The notes: generated from the letters alone by a model not told the origin. A stretch of DNA of 64,000 nt from Pseudoalteromonas luteoviolacea H33-S (GCF_001625695.1 NZ_AUXY01000122.1:124001-188000); one strand, 5' to 3'. Positions 1 through 9,487 are shown, counted from the first letter of the stretch. Translations and numbers: made by a program.

Positions 1-595
1 TATTAAAATCAAAGTTTAAATTCGTACCTAGTAGATCGAGTTTAAACTCAGACTTCGACAAATCATTAATTAGCTTCTCAGAGATCCTTTTCGAGTTTAT
101 AAGGCCAGCATAAACAATTAACTTTTTCTTGTCTTTATTATTTATATTGGCATCATGAGTTTTCAACTCTGGAATATTAGGTAAAACCCCACCGATTTTT
201 ATATTAAACTTATCTTCAAAATACCTTTCCCTAGCAGAGCTTGATACAAAAATCTGTTTTCTTACTAACCGAATAAATATCCTATCAAAAAAAGAAAAGT
301 AATTAGGTATCTCATTAAAAACCAATATTACCTTCCTATTTATTAATGCGGGAATATATAAAAATCTACAAACGTTAGTACCAAAAACAAAAGTTTTCCT
401 GAACATAGAGATAAAGAAAACTGGCAACAATTGTTTCGCTAAATGAATGCATCCTTTAATCACGCTTCTATTTGAGGAGAACCAGCTTTCGTGGTGAGCT
501 ATTTTACGCTCATTACATGTATATTTTTCTTTCAGAATATTTTCAAAGACAAAATCAGACTCAGCCCACTTTAACAACAACAGTTTTTCTTTCAT
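1..595 (-). CDS. Glycosyltransferase, GT-B type (3' end outside window)
   Basis: An open frame starts with ATG at 593-595 and runs without a stop to the window edge, giving 198 codons of a longer protein. The start overlaps the wecB stop as ATGA, so it is probably translationally coupled. The visible part looks like the N-terminal domain of a GT-B enzyme running into its second domain: a segment near residue 165 (KLIVYAGLINSKR) followed by FKLDLLG resembles the first strand of the nucleotide-sugar binding half. There are no clear membrane segments. The position at the end of the wza-wzb-wzc-wecB stretch supports a role in repeat-unit assembly. Donor and acceptor cannot be told. Glycosyltransferase identity is an inference from fold-like pattern and context; the open frame itself is certain. 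Confidence 0.7.
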   Translation of the reverse strand, partial: MKEKLLLLKWAESDFVFENILKEKYTCNERKIAHHESWFSSNRSVIKGCIHLAKQLLPVFFISMFRKTFVFGTNVCRFLYIPALINRKVILVFNEIPNYFSFFDRIFIRLVRKQIFVSSSARERYFEDKFNIKIGGVLPNIPELKTHDANINNKDKKKLIVYAGLINSKRISEKLINDLSKSEFKLDLLGTNLNFDFN

Positions 596-1734
596 TGCCC
601 TAGCAACCTATCTATGATCCTACAACAAGCATTACCATCACCATATGGGTTGTGAGCTCGACTCATTTTTATATAGCTACTTTTATTCGTAAGTAGTTCA
701 GTCAAGGAAGAGCTGATCAAATCAACATCTGTTCCTACAAGTTTAACTGTACCTGCATCAACGGCTTCAGGCCTTTCTGTTGTATCACGCATGACCAATA
801 CAGGCTTACCTAGACTAGGAGCTTCTTCTTGAATACCGCCAGAGTCTGTCAAAATGATATGTGCACGATTCATCAAATACACAAAAGGTAGGTATTGCTG
901 TGGCTCTATTAAATGTACATTATCGACATCAGCCAGTATACGCTTTACAGGCTCTTGAACGTTCGGGTTTAAATGCACTGGATACAAAATTTGTGTTTCT
1001 GGGTGTTTTTTAGCTGTTTGAGCTAATGCTTCGCAAATACGCTCAAAGCCCCCGCCAAAACTTTCACGTCGATGACCTGTAACTAAAATGAGTTTTTTTG
1101 ATTCATCTAAGAACGGAAATTGTGCAGCAAGTGTAGAAGATAAATCAGCATCGTTTTCAATTTTCGATTTAATCATTAATAGTGCATCTATAACAGTATT
1201 ACCCGTAACGAAAATATTTTCATCGCTGTAATTTTCAGATAATAAATTATGTTTAGATGTTTCAGTAGGTGCGAAATGGTACTTCGCCAGTGCACCGGTT
1301 AGTTTACGGTTTGCTTCTTCAGGCCATGGTGAATAAATATTACCTGTGCGTAAACCAGCCTCAACATGGCCAACAGCAATTTTCTCATAGTATGCAGCTA
1401 GGCTAGCTGCAAAAGTAGTGGCTGTATCACCGTGCACTAAAACCACATCAGGTTTAAACTCTTTTAAAACTGGTGTTAACTCTAACAAAATTCGGCTTGT
1501 AACCTCTGGAAGAGTTTGCCCTGCTTTCATTAGGTTTAGGTCATAGTCTGGTGTAATTTTAAAAAGTTCTAATACCTGATCGAGCATTTCTCTATGCTGA
1601 GCTGTAACGCATACTTTGGCATCAAAACGCTCGTCCTTTGCTAGTGCATGAACAAGAGGTGCCATTTTGATTGCTTCTGGCCTTGTGCCGAATACTGTAA
1701 GAACTTTCACAGGTGTTCCTTTATTAGTTTTCAT
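592..1734 (-). CDS. wecB: UDP-N-acetylglucosamine 2-epimerase (non-hydrolysing)
   Basis: Interconverts UDP-GlcNAc and UDP-ManNAc in the cytoplasm, supplying ManNAc-type sugars for polysaccharide repeat units. At 380 residues it has the usual family length. The N-terminal GTRPEAIKMAPL motif (from residue 16), HGDTATT, HVEAGLRT with PWPEEANR, TGHRRE and the DSGGIQEEAPSLGKPV nucleotide-binding segment are all intact. The start has AAGGG five bases upstream. It lies 147 bp after wzc, with a perfect hairpin in the gap, and its stop overlaps the next glycosyltransferase as ATGA. No wecC-type ManNAc dehydrogenase is next to it; the dehydrogenase at 6538 is of the UDP-glucose type, so the fate of UDP-ManNAc is open. 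Confidence 0.95.
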   Translation of the reverse strand: MKTNKGTPVKVLTVFGTRPEAIKMAPLVHALAKDERFDAKVCVTAQHREMLDQVLELFKITPDYDLNLMKAGQTLPEVTSRILLELTPVLKEFKPDVVLVHGDTATTFAASLAAYYEKIAVGHVEAGLRTGNIYSPWPEEANRKLTGALAKYHFAPTETSKHNLLSENYSDENIFVTGNTVIDALLMIKSKIENDADLSSTLAAQFPFLDESKKLILVTGHRRESFGGGFERICEALAQTAKKHPETQILYPVHLNPNVQEPVKRILADVDNVHLIEPQQYLPFVYLMNRAHIILTDSGGIQEEAPSLGKPVLVMRDTTERPEAVDAGTVKLVGTDVDLISSSLTELLTNKSSYIKMSRAHNPYGDGNACCRIIDRLLGQ

Positions 1735-1816
1735 TTCTACCCTTGAAACTGACCCAAGGTGACAATTAATTTTTTAGCGACGACAATTCGCAGCTAGTGA
1801 ATATTTAATTTTATTT

Positions 1817-1834
1817 GTCGCCGTAAACGGCGAC
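1817..1834. repeat. Perfect 7-bp hairpin between wzc and wecB
   Basis: GTCGCCG, a four-base TAAA loop, then CGGCGAC: a perfect GC-rich inverted repeat in an AT-rich gap. No T-run follows on either strand, so it is not a standard intrinsic terminator. It could be a REP-like intergenic palindrome, an mRNA stabiliser or an attenuator within the operon. Confidence 0.6.
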
Positions 1835-1881
1835 TTACATTCACGCAATCTTTTACACTGTGCTCGACGATCTACAATAGA

Positions 1882-4119
1882 TTATTTATCTGATTTATAT
1901 TCATAATTGTAGTAGCCGTAGTAACCGTAAGCATTGCTTGCTTTTTTCACAACGCCGTTAAATACCACACCTTTTACGTCAATACCATTTTGATCAAAAC
2001 GATTACGAGTTAACTCTAATTCTTTAACATGGTTTTGACCAAATCGAGTGACTAGTAATGTACTGCCTGCATGCGCACTTACAATTGCAGGGTCAGTTAC
2101 AGCTAAAATAGGCGGAGTATCGACTATGATTATATCGTATTTCGCACTCACCTCTTCAACTAATTTTGCGAAGTTTTCATGCATGAGTAGTTCAGAAGGG
2201 TTTGGCGGTATTTGACCACGGGTTATGACATCCAGCCCCTCAACCTGACTTGCTTTGGTTGCTTGTTCTAGGTTGATACGACCCGAAAGGTAATCACTGA
2301 GTCCATTATCCCATTTCATACCAAACTGTGTTTGTAAATAGCCTTTACGCATGTCTGCGTCAATAATAAGTACTTTTTTATCACTTTGCGCTAATACAGT
2401 TGCTAAATTTACTGAGATAAATGATTTACCAACGCCTGGACTTGGTCCAGAAATGGCAATTATGTTATTTTTCGCTTCCATCATCGCAAAATGTAGGCTT
2501 GTGCGTAGACTTCTTAACGCCTCAATTGAAAGATCTGCCGGGTTATCCATCGCAAGTATTGATTTTGCTTTTGCGGTTTTTCCTTTACGTGCTTTTGCAA
2601 AACCCGTTAACTTAACCTGATATTCCGAATAAGGTACACTTGCGTAAACAGGTAGACCTAACGCCTCAATTTCGGCAGGATCTTCAATGCCTTTATGAAT
2701 TGCCTTTTGGATGAGCACGATTGCAACTGCCAACAAACCACCCAGCAAGGTTGCCATAACAACGATCAATGCTTTTTTAGGTTTTACTGGCTTGGAGGTA
2801 TTTACTTCAGCAAGGTCAATTACGCGCACATTACCTACAGTACCCGCACGTACAATGTCTAGTTCTTGAGTTTTTGCCAGTAACAGTGTGTAAATTTCGT
2901 TATTAACTTCAACGTCACGAGTTAAACGTAACAGTTCTTGCTGCGTTGCAGGCAATACTTTCACCTCAGCAGCTAAACGGCGTTTTTGACTTTCTACCGC
3001 TTCAATTTGCTCGACAGCTGCTTGGTAGCTTGGGTGAGTTTGTTTGAACTTACGGCCAAGTTCTAGCTTCTTAAGTTCAAGTTCTTGTACTTGTGTTTCG
3101 AGTTTTACAAGCTGCCTTAATACACCTTCTGTTTCCAAACTAATATCAACTGACTGTTGCTTTACTTGATAATCATTAAAGCGTTGTTCTGCTGACTCTA
3201 ACTGCTTTTTAATTTGGGGTAATTGATATTCTAAAAATTCCAAAGACTTTTGAGCTTCAGCGCTGTTACGCTCTACATTTCTGCGCACATATATACCAGC
3301 AACTTTGTTAAGTACCGACTCTGCATATTCTGCATTGGTATTTTGTAGGCTCAGGTTGATAATACCCGAATCTTTTCCTTTCTCACTTGCTCCAATAGCA
3401 GTTTGCAAATCAAGAATGGTATTTAAGCGATCTCTTTTTATTAATTTAAATTCCGTATCTGGGCGAGCAATTAACGTTTTCAGGGTTAATGTAAAAGCGC
3501 CATTTGACACCTCTTCGCCAACCTTACCTTTTAAAATGCTATCGCCATTATCTGTTAATAATTCAAATTGGTTATTTGCCAATGCGACTAGCGTAAACTC
3601 AACGCCAATTGCGTTTTGAGAAACTTCAAATTTAAATATTTCAATTTTCTCGCCCCCCCATGCATAGCTGGATGCGCCAAAACTTGGTTCTGCTAAGTCA
3701 CCATCTTGCGTGGGTGTGAATTTACGAAATGCTCTACCGCCAATAATGGGGAATAGTTTGGGCTCTGCAACAATATCGAGCTTTAAGCTGTCTACAGCTT
3801 CACCAATAATACTACGAGACTTCAGCAACTCAATTTCAGTCACTGCTGCTGACGTACTCTCAAACATACCACCAAGTTCATCAAAGCCAGGAACCGACCC
3901 ACCTTTTTCTTCAACCTGTATCATGGATGTCGCTTGGTATATTGGTGTACTAAACATCGCGACAGCAGCACCAATAATCATAAATAGGGCTGTTACAGAG
4001 ATAATAAACCATTTGCGGTCAAGAAAAGCGCCCAATAAGGCCATTAAATCGATTTCTTGCGCTTGTTCTGTGGATTGCTTTTGCTGCGACCCACTTAATA
4101 GGTTTGATTGAGCATTCAT
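1882..4119 (-). CDS. wzc: Polysaccharide co-polymerase / BY-type tyrosine autokinase Wzc
   Basis: Inner-membrane protein controlling high-molecular-weight polysaccharide polymerisation and export with Wza, cycling with the phosphatase Wzb. An N-terminal Wzz-type domain has a first membrane segment near residues 35-60, then a long coiled-coil periplasmic part. A second membrane helix follows the GNVRVIDLAEVNTSKPVKPK segment. The cytoplasmic kinase has Walker A SGPSPGVGKS (about 557), Walker A' VLIIDADMRKG and Walker B IIIVDTPPI. The C-terminus is a tyrosine cluster (YGYYGYYNYEY), the autophosphorylation tail. The ATG at 4119 is chosen because AAGGA lies upstream at workable spacing; an ATG at 4131 is possible, and a longer frame to 4161 would run deep into wzb. 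A G7 run occurs at 3653-3659. Confidence 0.95.
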   Translation of the reverse strand: MNAQSNLLSGSQQKQSTEQAQEIDLMALLGAFLDRKWFIISVTALFMIIGAAVAMFSTPIYQATSMIQVEEKGGSVPGFDELGGMFESTSAAVTEIELLKSRSIIGEAVDSLKLDIVAEPKLFPIIGGRAFRKFTPTQDGDLAEPSFGASSYAWGGEKIEIFKFEVSQNAIGVEFTLVALANNQFELLTDNGDSILKGKVGEEVSNGAFTLTLKTLIARPDTEFKLIKRDRLNTILDLQTAIGASEKGKDSGIINLSLQNTNAEYAESVLNKVAGIYVRRNVERNSAEAQKSLEFLEYQLPQIKKQLESAEQRFNDYQVKQQSVDISLETEGVLRQLVKLETQVQELELKKLELGRKFKQTHPSYQAAVEQIEAVESQKRRLAAEVKVLPATQQELLRLTRDVEVNNEIYTLLLAKTQELDIVRAGTVGNVRVIDLAEVNTSKPVKPKKALIVVMATLLGGLLAVAIVLIQKAIHKGIEDPAEIEALGLPVYASVPYSEYQVKLTGFAKARKGKTAKAKSILAMDNPADLSIEALRSLRTSLHFAMMEAKNNIIAISGPSPGVGKSFISVNLATVLAQSDKKVLIIDADMRKGYLQTQFGMKWDNGLSDYLSGRINLEQATKASQVEGLDVITRGQIPPNPSELLMHENFAKLVEEVSAKYDIIIVDTPPILAVTDPAIVSAHAGSTLLVTRFGQNHVKELELTRNRFDQNGIDVKGVVFNGVVKKASNAYGYYGYYNYEYKSDK

Positions 4120-4133
4120 TGACTCTTTCATCC

Positions 4134-4568
4134 TTATAAATACTTCTGCCAAGCGCTGCACGCGCTATCGATTAAGTCGTAAACATGTTCAAAAGCCTCA
4201 CGACTTTGCCTGTAAGGATCAGGTACTTCTTTATCACCTAGCCATTTACCAAGCAAAAATGTTTTACCACGCGCTTGAGGGTAACGCGCGCACAAATCTT
4301 GCACATGCCTTTGTTCCATTACCAAAATCAGTGAGTTTTGAGCGACAAGTGATGAATTGAGCTGACGACCTTTATGTGGTCCCATATCAATACCATGCTC
4401 TCTAGCAAGCTCTTGAGCAACGCCATCAGCAGCTTTTCCTTCTAGTGCAGTTAAGCCTGCTGAAGATACGTGAATGCGCGTATTAATAAGCTTATTTTTT
4501 AATACATATTCAGCTGTGGGGCTTCTACAGATATTGCCTGCACAGACAACCAATATACTATCAAACAT
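4134..4568 (-). CDS. wzb: Low-molecular-weight protein tyrosine phosphatase Wzb
   Basis: Cytoplasmic phosphatase expected to remove phosphate from the Wzc tyrosine tail and so reset the polymerisation and export cycle. It has 144 residues, the normal size. The P-loop VCAGNICRSPTAEYV near the N-terminus is the CX5R(S/T) signature of the family, and VPDPYRQSREAFEHVY carries the general-acid Asp-Pro. It sits between wza (11 bp gap) and wzc (stop just before the wzc start), the classic wza-wzb-wzc order, so all three are probably on one transcript. Confidence 0.95.
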   Translation of the reverse strand: MFDSILVVCAGNICRSPTAEYVLKNKLINTRIHVSSAGLTALEGKAADGVAQELAREHGIDMGPHKGRQLNSSLVAQNSLILVMEQRHVQDLCARYPQARGKTFLLGKWLGDKEVPDPYRQSREAFEHVYDLIDSACSAWQKYL

Positions 4569-4579
4569 TATTTATATAC

Positions 4580-5704
4580 CTATTGATTATCTATATCTTG
4601 CAATGCATCTACAGTTGAAAGCGAAGGTAGGAGTAAGCTAATAACTTTATTCCATCTAGCAATCGGTGCGCTGGTAACATAAACAATATCTTGTGGTTCC
4701 AATTCAAACTGTTCCGCAAAGATTAATGCCGCAATGTTATTAGCCCGTAGCTGATACACATCCGCAACAACACCATCTGTGTCAAAATTTCTTTTTCTAA
4801 GCACGAATATGCCATTTGCATTGGCACTACGCTCATTGATCCCGCCTACCTCAGATAGAGCTTCCGCCAAACTTAAACCATAACGCTTGACTTCGACTGT
4901 TCCTACCTTATTTACATCTCCCATCACATAGACATTACGTTTATCATTGCGTGCAACATGGATGACATCGCCATGTTTTAGAATACGATTTTGTGAAATA
5001 TCACCTTTAGAATAGAAATCATCTAATTGAATATGTTCTACTTTATCTGTGCGACTAAATGTGACCGTTTTCCAATCGGCTCTTTCATTCAACCCACCGG
5101 CTTGATTGATAGCATCGATTAAAGTAAGCGGGGTTTCTGTAACAGGATAAACTCCAGGACTCTTAACTTCGCCTGTAACATAAACTTTTTGACTTTTAAA
5201 ACCTACGACTTTTACGTCTATCTGAGGGTCTTCAATAACGCGACTTAGACGATTAACTAGCTCTTCTCTAAGCTCAACAACTGTTTTGCCAGCAGCAAGT
5301 ACTTTCGGTGCATAAGCATAAGTGATAGTACCATCTGCTTGCACTCTAAAGCCGTCAAACTCTGCTGTACGTTGAACCGCAGCGGGGATAGTTAATTCGG
5401 GATGATCCCAAACGCCTATTGTAATTACGTCCCCAACCCCCAAACGATATTCATAATCAGAGACATCAAGGCCTGAAACAGAACTTATGCGCTCAACTCT
5501 GTTCTTACTTTTCTGGTTATTGATCACTTCAGAGTCAATTATTTGAATATTAACTGTTGAAAGTTCCTGCTCCAAACTTGCTGTCTTTTCGCCTGATGTA
5601 ATTCCTTCAAAATGCCCACCTGGGATCAAGGTGCAGCCACTCATCGCCAATAAACCTGCTGAAGCTATAGACATGGCAATGAAATTTTTACAGCGTTGGG
5701 CCAT
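4580..5704 (-). CDS. wza: Outer-membrane polysaccharide export lipoprotein Wza
   Basis: Forms the outer-membrane channel through which Wzc-linked polysaccharide leaves the cell. It has 374 residues, the usual length. The N-terminal signal ends in a lipobox, LLAMSGC, placing the lipidated cysteine at residue 24. A Poly_export domain follows (YRLGVGDVITIGVWDHPEL near 90), then repeated SLBB beta-grasp units (VYVTGEVKSPGVYPV and VYVMGDVNKVGTVEV). The C-terminal segment could form the membrane-spanning helix (ARWNKVISLLLPSL). AGGAAG lies six bases before the ATG. It is the first gene of wza-wzb-wzc and is preceded by an 833-bp non-coding stretch that should hold its promoter. Confidence 0.95.
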   Translation of the reverse strand: MAQRCKNFIAMSIASAGLLAMSGCTLIPGGHFEGITSGEKTASLEQELSTVNIQIIDSEVINNQKSKNRVERISSVSGLDVSDYEYRLGVGDVITIGVWDHPELTIPAAVQRTAEFDGFRVQADGTITYAYAPKVLAAGKTVVELREELVNRLSRVIEDPQIDVKVVGFKSQKVYVTGEVKSPGVYPVTETPLTLIDAINQAGGLNERADWKTVTFSRTDKVEHIQLDDFYSKGDISQNRILKHGDVIHVARNDKRNVYVMGDVNKVGTVEVKRYGLSLAEALSEVGGINERSANANGIFVLRKRNFDTDGVVADVYQLRANNIAALIFAEQFELEPQDIVYVTSAPIARWNKVISLLLPSLSTVDALQDIDNQ

Positions 5705-6537
5705 TTTATCTTCCTAAATATTTTTAATACTTATTCTACGTTACTAAGCTCGAGGTTACTTAACAACATGGGTCCTACTCATACGATGGCTAATTAAACC
5801 ATGCGATGTTCTCAATCGCAAGTTTACATTGCGTTAATGTTACATGAGTTTTACTAAAGATTTGTTGCAATAACTTTTAGTTTCATTCTAATTCTTTTTC
5901 CATTCAATTTTACATATTACAACATTATGTAAAGAACTAAAAAGTAACAAGTTTACCCAACTACGAAACAAGTAAAAAAAATTAACCTCATCTCGATATT
6001 GAGAATATATAATTGTAAAAAAAGGGATGGTTTTACATTGTGTAACTGGATAGTTTCAAAGAAAAAGCCTAATGTGACTTTACTCATCTCAACTTTAAGA
6101 AACGAACTCGAAAAATCGAACAGACTTGAGCTATACAAGCTTCCAGTGCTTTGGAATACCACACTCCTTATGATGGCTGTAGTATACTATATAAAAAATT
6201 TTAGGCCAATTTATCTGCCCTTTTAACTGAGCAAATTTAATTTCAAGCCTCACTATCTGCTAAAGATGAAAGAAATTCGAGAGTTATTCATCTATATGGG
6301 AAATATGTGGCGTAGGTACTTATTTGCAATAACAAAAAATTTTAGCATTATCGAAGATAAATAGTTACTACTAGTAGGTCTAGTCAATAAGGCCTAGCTA
6401 ATAAATATCTTCAAATTTGTTTACCAAAATAAATCACAGACTTGCCGCCTATACTTTTTGCTGGCTATTTTAAACTTTTCAGTTAGCTACATTCCGCTTT
6501 ATCCCTAACTGAAAAATCATTTTTAATGTTACGATGA
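5705..6537. other. 833-bp non-coding stretch upstream of wza
   Basis: AT-rich and without a convincing gene. Short frames on both strands here lack ribosome binding sites and family resemblance. It must contain the wza promoter: a TAGAAT hexamer lies on the minus strand close to the wza ribosome binding site, but no good -35 matches it. No JUMPstart/ops-like element was seen. The only clear structure is the inverted repeat just after ugd, listed separately. The length is unusual for this otherwise tightly packed locus. Confidence 0.5.
6476..6515 (-). terminator. Possible terminator after ugd (11-bp inverted repeat)
   Basis: TTTTCAGTTAG and CTAACTGAAAA form a perfect 11-bp stem around an 18-base loop, about 22 bp downstream of the ugd stop. 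The stem is AT-rich and no strong T-run follows on the minus strand, so efficient termination is uncertain. Confidence 0.4.
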
Positions 6538-7704
6538 CTAATCGTTACCAAATAAGTCTCTGGTATACACTTTGCTTGCCACATCAATGAGCATATCATC
6601 CATTCTGTTTGCAACAATTACATCCGATATAGACTTTAACTCTTCAACACTAGAAACAACCCTTGAATTAAAAAATGTTTCTTCATGCAGTGTTGGCTCA
6701 TACACCACTACTTCAATGCCTTTTGCTTTGATCCGTTTCATAATTCCTTGAATTGCTGAAGCTCTAAAGTTGTCAGACCCAGCTTTCATGACAAGTCTAT
6801 ATATACCGACCACTTTTGGATTTCGATTTACTATAGAGTCCGCAATAAAGTCTTTCCTCGTAGCGTTTGCATCAACAATAGCTCTGATCATATTGTTTGG
6901 TACATCTTTATAGTTTGCTAGAAGCTGTTTTGTGTCTTTCGGCAAACAATAGCCACCATACCCAAATGATGGGTTATTGTAATGTCCGCCGATGCGAGGA
7001 TCTAAACTTACACCTGCAATAATTTGCTTTGTGTCTAAATTATGTGCTTCAGCGTAGCTATCAAGCTCATTAAAATACGCAACGCGCATTGCTAGATAAG
7101 TATTTGAGAATAGCTTTATCGCTTCAGCCTCAGTAGAGTTTGTTAGCAAGATATCTATAGAATCTTTTTCAGCGCCTTGCTTAAGCAGGTTTGCAAATGT
7201 CTCTGCTCGATCACTTTCTTCACCGACAATAATTCTTGAAGGATACAAGTTATCATACAATGCGTTGCCTTCACGTAGAAACTCAGGTGAAAAAATAATT
7301 TGGTCACTATTAAACTTTGCTTTTACAGATTCAGTATAACCCACAGGCACCGTGGACTTGATGACCATTACTGCTTCGGGATTTATCTCCAATACATCTT
7401 GGATGACACTTTCAACAGAACCAGTATTAAAATAATTGGTTTCAGGGTCATAGTCAGTAGGTGTTGCAATTACGACAAACTCTGCTTCTTTCAATGCTTG
7501 TAGCTTGTCTGTTGTAGCCATAAAATCTAGCGCTTCATTCTTTAAATACTCAGAGATGTGCTTATCTTCTATTGGGGACTGTCGATTACATAGTAATTGG
7601 ACTTTTTCGGCATCTATGTCTAAAGCTATTACCGAATTATGTTGAGATAATAATAGTGCATTAGACAAACCAACATAACCAGTACCAACGACCGTAATTT
7701 TCAT
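6538..7704 (-). CDS. ugd: UDP-glucose 6-dehydrogenase type nucleotide-sugar dehydrogenase
   Basis: NAD-dependent oxidation of a UDP-hexose, most likely UDP-glucose to UDP-glucuronate, giving acidic sugar for the polysaccharide. It has 388 residues, matching the short enterobacterial Ugd form. The Rossmann motif GTGYVG is at residues 7-12. STVPVGYTESVK, FSPEFLREG and the catalytic-cysteine motif GGYCLPKDTK (Cys about 253) are intact. A UDP-ManNAc or other UDP-sugar substrate cannot be excluded from sequence alone, but the overall pattern is that of Ugd. It lies 364 bp from manB, with hairpins on both sides, so it may be a separate unit. Confidence 0.9.
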   Translation of the reverse strand: MKITVVGTGYVGLSNALLLSQHNSVIALDIDAEKVQLLCNRQSPIEDKHISEYLKNEALDFMATTDKLQALKEAEFVVIATPTDYDPETNYFNTGSVESVIQDVLEINPEAVMVIKSTVPVGYTESVKAKFNSDQIIFSPEFLREGNALYDNLYPSRIIVGEESDRAETFANLLKQGAEKDSIDILLTNSTEAEAIKLFSNTYLAMRVAYFNELDSYAEAHNLDTKQIIAGVSLDPRIGGHYNNPSFGYGGYCLPKDTKQLLANYKDVPNNMIRAIVDANATRKDFIADSIVNRNPKVVGIYRLVMKAGSDNFRASAIQGIMKRIKAKGIEVVVYEPTLHEETFFNSRVVSSVEELKSISDVIVANRMDDMLIDVASKVYTRDLFGND

Positions 7705-8068
7705 TCTTAAAACCTACTCATAAATTAACTTCACCAACATTACCGTCAGTTCTAAACTAGAATTGTAGCAAACAAAATAAACCATGTAATCCACTAAAGT
7801 GCACAACAAACCTAGCGCTGCTTGATATACCTTTCACAACAACAATACAAACGCTAAAGCTCTATTTAGTTCATAAATTAATGTGCAAAGTAACTTAATG
7901 TTAAACACTCGTCATAAAAATATCCCATAATGCATTTCACAACGGGGGGCATTTCAACTCCCATTACAGCTATCGGCGACAAGTTCTAAAGTTTCAATTA
8001 GAGATTAATGATTTGAAATGAGGAAGAGTGACCTTGTATTCTAAAGGTCACTCAATTAAGTGATATGT
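7705..8068. other. Gap between manB and ugd
   Basis: A 364-bp non-coding stretch. It holds the hairpin after manB (8026-8053) and must carry any separate ugd promoter. No other repeat, RNA or small gene could be supported. Confidence 0.5.
8026..8053 (-). terminator. Hairpin terminator after manB
   Basis: GAGTGACCTT, an eight-base loop and AAGGTCACTC give a perfect 10-bp stem 15 bp after the manB stop. On the minus strand it is followed by TTCCTCATTT rather than a pure T-run. It probably ends, or partly attenuates, the main biosynthetic transcript. Confidence 0.55.
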
Positions 8069-9487
8069 TTAAGCCGCATCACCGAAAAAATTAATGAAGC
8101 TGTCTAAATAAATATGACTTTGCTCCTGACTACTTGTTTCAACATAACATCTTAGTTCAGGTGCATTACCTGACGGTCTTAAGTGAATAATATCACCCGA
8201 GCTCAGATAGATGCGCAACCCATCAACCTGACAAACGGTATTAACTTTAAGCCCTTTTATACCTAGATGAACTAAAAGGTTATTGGGGTTTATACTGAGC
8301 TCATGTATCAAAGCTTTACTTTTTTCAGTTGCGAAATTTTTCAACCGGTCGCTTGCAGTGAAACGTTGCGGCAGTGACTCTTGCAAACGAGAAATTGGTA
8401 TATCCTGCGCAATCAAAATCAAAGCTGGCAAAACAGCATCTCGGGTCGGTAACGCTGCTAATAATTGTTCGTTAACCTCAATGCTTGACGCTAACAAATA
8501 TCCACCGTTTGCCTCAAAACCCGCAATGCGATCGTATTTAGTCTCTAACTTTGAAAAAGCTTCTATCACATAAGGTGAACCAATTTTTGTCCTCGTTACC
8601 TCTTTAAAGGACTCTGACAATTCAATAGCGGTGTTACAACTGACAGGTGTTGCCAATGCTTCGATTTTGAGAGCTTGGCTGCAAAGTAGCCCTAGAGTAT
8701 CACCTTTTAGCCATATACCATCTTCACCAGCAACAAGAGGCCTATCCCCATCTCCATCTGTTGAAAACAGCATATCTAAATTATGCTGACTAACCCACGC
8801 TTTTGCTCTCTCTTTATCTTCATCAGATACGGCTTCTGTATCAATCGGTATAAACTGATCACTTCGACCTAAACTGATCACTTCACCACCAAGCTGCTCA
8901 AAAAGCGCTTTGTAAATCTCTCTACCGGCACTTGAGTGTTCATAAATGCCTATTTTTTTACCGGATAAAGTCGTTGAGCTAAATAAGGAGGTATAACGTG
9001 ATACGTATAAGTCCACAGCTCGAGAGTTACTTTCTAAGACAACATCATCAATGCTGATAGCTGAAAACACAACATCTGACGACAAGATAGACAATTCATC
9101 TTGTTTCGTTATTTCTCCATCAGGACGATAAAATTTTAATCCATTTCGATCAAATGGAATATGGCTACCTGTTACCATGATGGAAGGCATACCATCTTTC
9201 ATTGCTGTATACGCCAGTGCTGGTGTCGGCAACACGCCATAAAAAACAACGTTTACATTTAACTGTTTTAGTCCAGCAGCACAAGCGTTCGCAATCGCTA
9301 AACTGCTTGGACGATTATCAATCCCAAGCGCAACCGTATCAAACTCGAATTGTTCACCTATACTATCTATGAACGCAATTGAAAACGCAGCGCACACCTC
9401 TGGCGTAAAGTCTACAACAAGTCCTCTTGCCCCACTTGTGCCAAACGAAATTCCGCTGTCTTTTATAATTGTTTGCGTATTCATCAT
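8069..9487 (-). CDS. manB: Phosphomannomutase (alpha-D-phosphohexomutase family)
   Basis: Converts mannose-6-phosphate to mannose-1-phosphate for GDP-mannose synthesis, acting just before ManC. It has 472 residues. GTSGARG near residue 16 starts domain 1. The phosphoserine loop is VTGSHIPFDRNG (Ser108), a variant of the usual TASHNP. The metal loop is STDGDGDRP (about 247), the sugar-binding loop is FEANGGY, and the phosphate-binding loop is RPSGNAPELR. All catalytic elements are present. The ATG overlaps the manC stop as ATGA, so the two are coupled. Phosphoglucomutase activity is possible in this family, but the manC neighbour favours mannose. Confidence 0.9.
   Translation of the reverse strand: MMNTQTIIKDSGISFGTSGARGLVVDFTPEVCAAFSIAFIDSIGEQFEFDTVALGIDNRPSSLAIANACAAGLKQLNVNVVFYGVLPTPALAYTAMKDGMPSIMVTGSHIPFDRNGLKFYRPDGEITKQDELSILSSDVVFSAISIDDVVLESNSRAVDLYVSRYTSLFSSTTLSGKKIGIYEHSSAGREIYKALFEQLGGEVISLGRSDQFIPIDTEAVSDEDKERAKAWVSQHNLDMLFSTDGDGDRPLVAGEDGIWLKGDTLGLLCSQALKIEALATPVSCNTAIELSESFKEVTRTKIGSPYVIEAFSKLETKYDRIAGFEANGGYLLASSIEVNEQLLAALPTRDAVLPALILIAQDIPISRLQESLPQRFTASDRLKNFATEKSKALIHELSINPNNLLVHLGIKGLKVNTVCQVDGLRIYLSSGDIIHLRPSGNAPELRCYVETSSQEQSHIYLDSFINFFGDAA

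Noticed and set aside
5999..6226. A 75-codon plus-strand frame, with an overlapping minus-strand frame at 5953-6162
   Set aside because: Starts with TTG, has no ribosome binding site and no family pattern; both strands are open only by chance in an AT-rich stretch.
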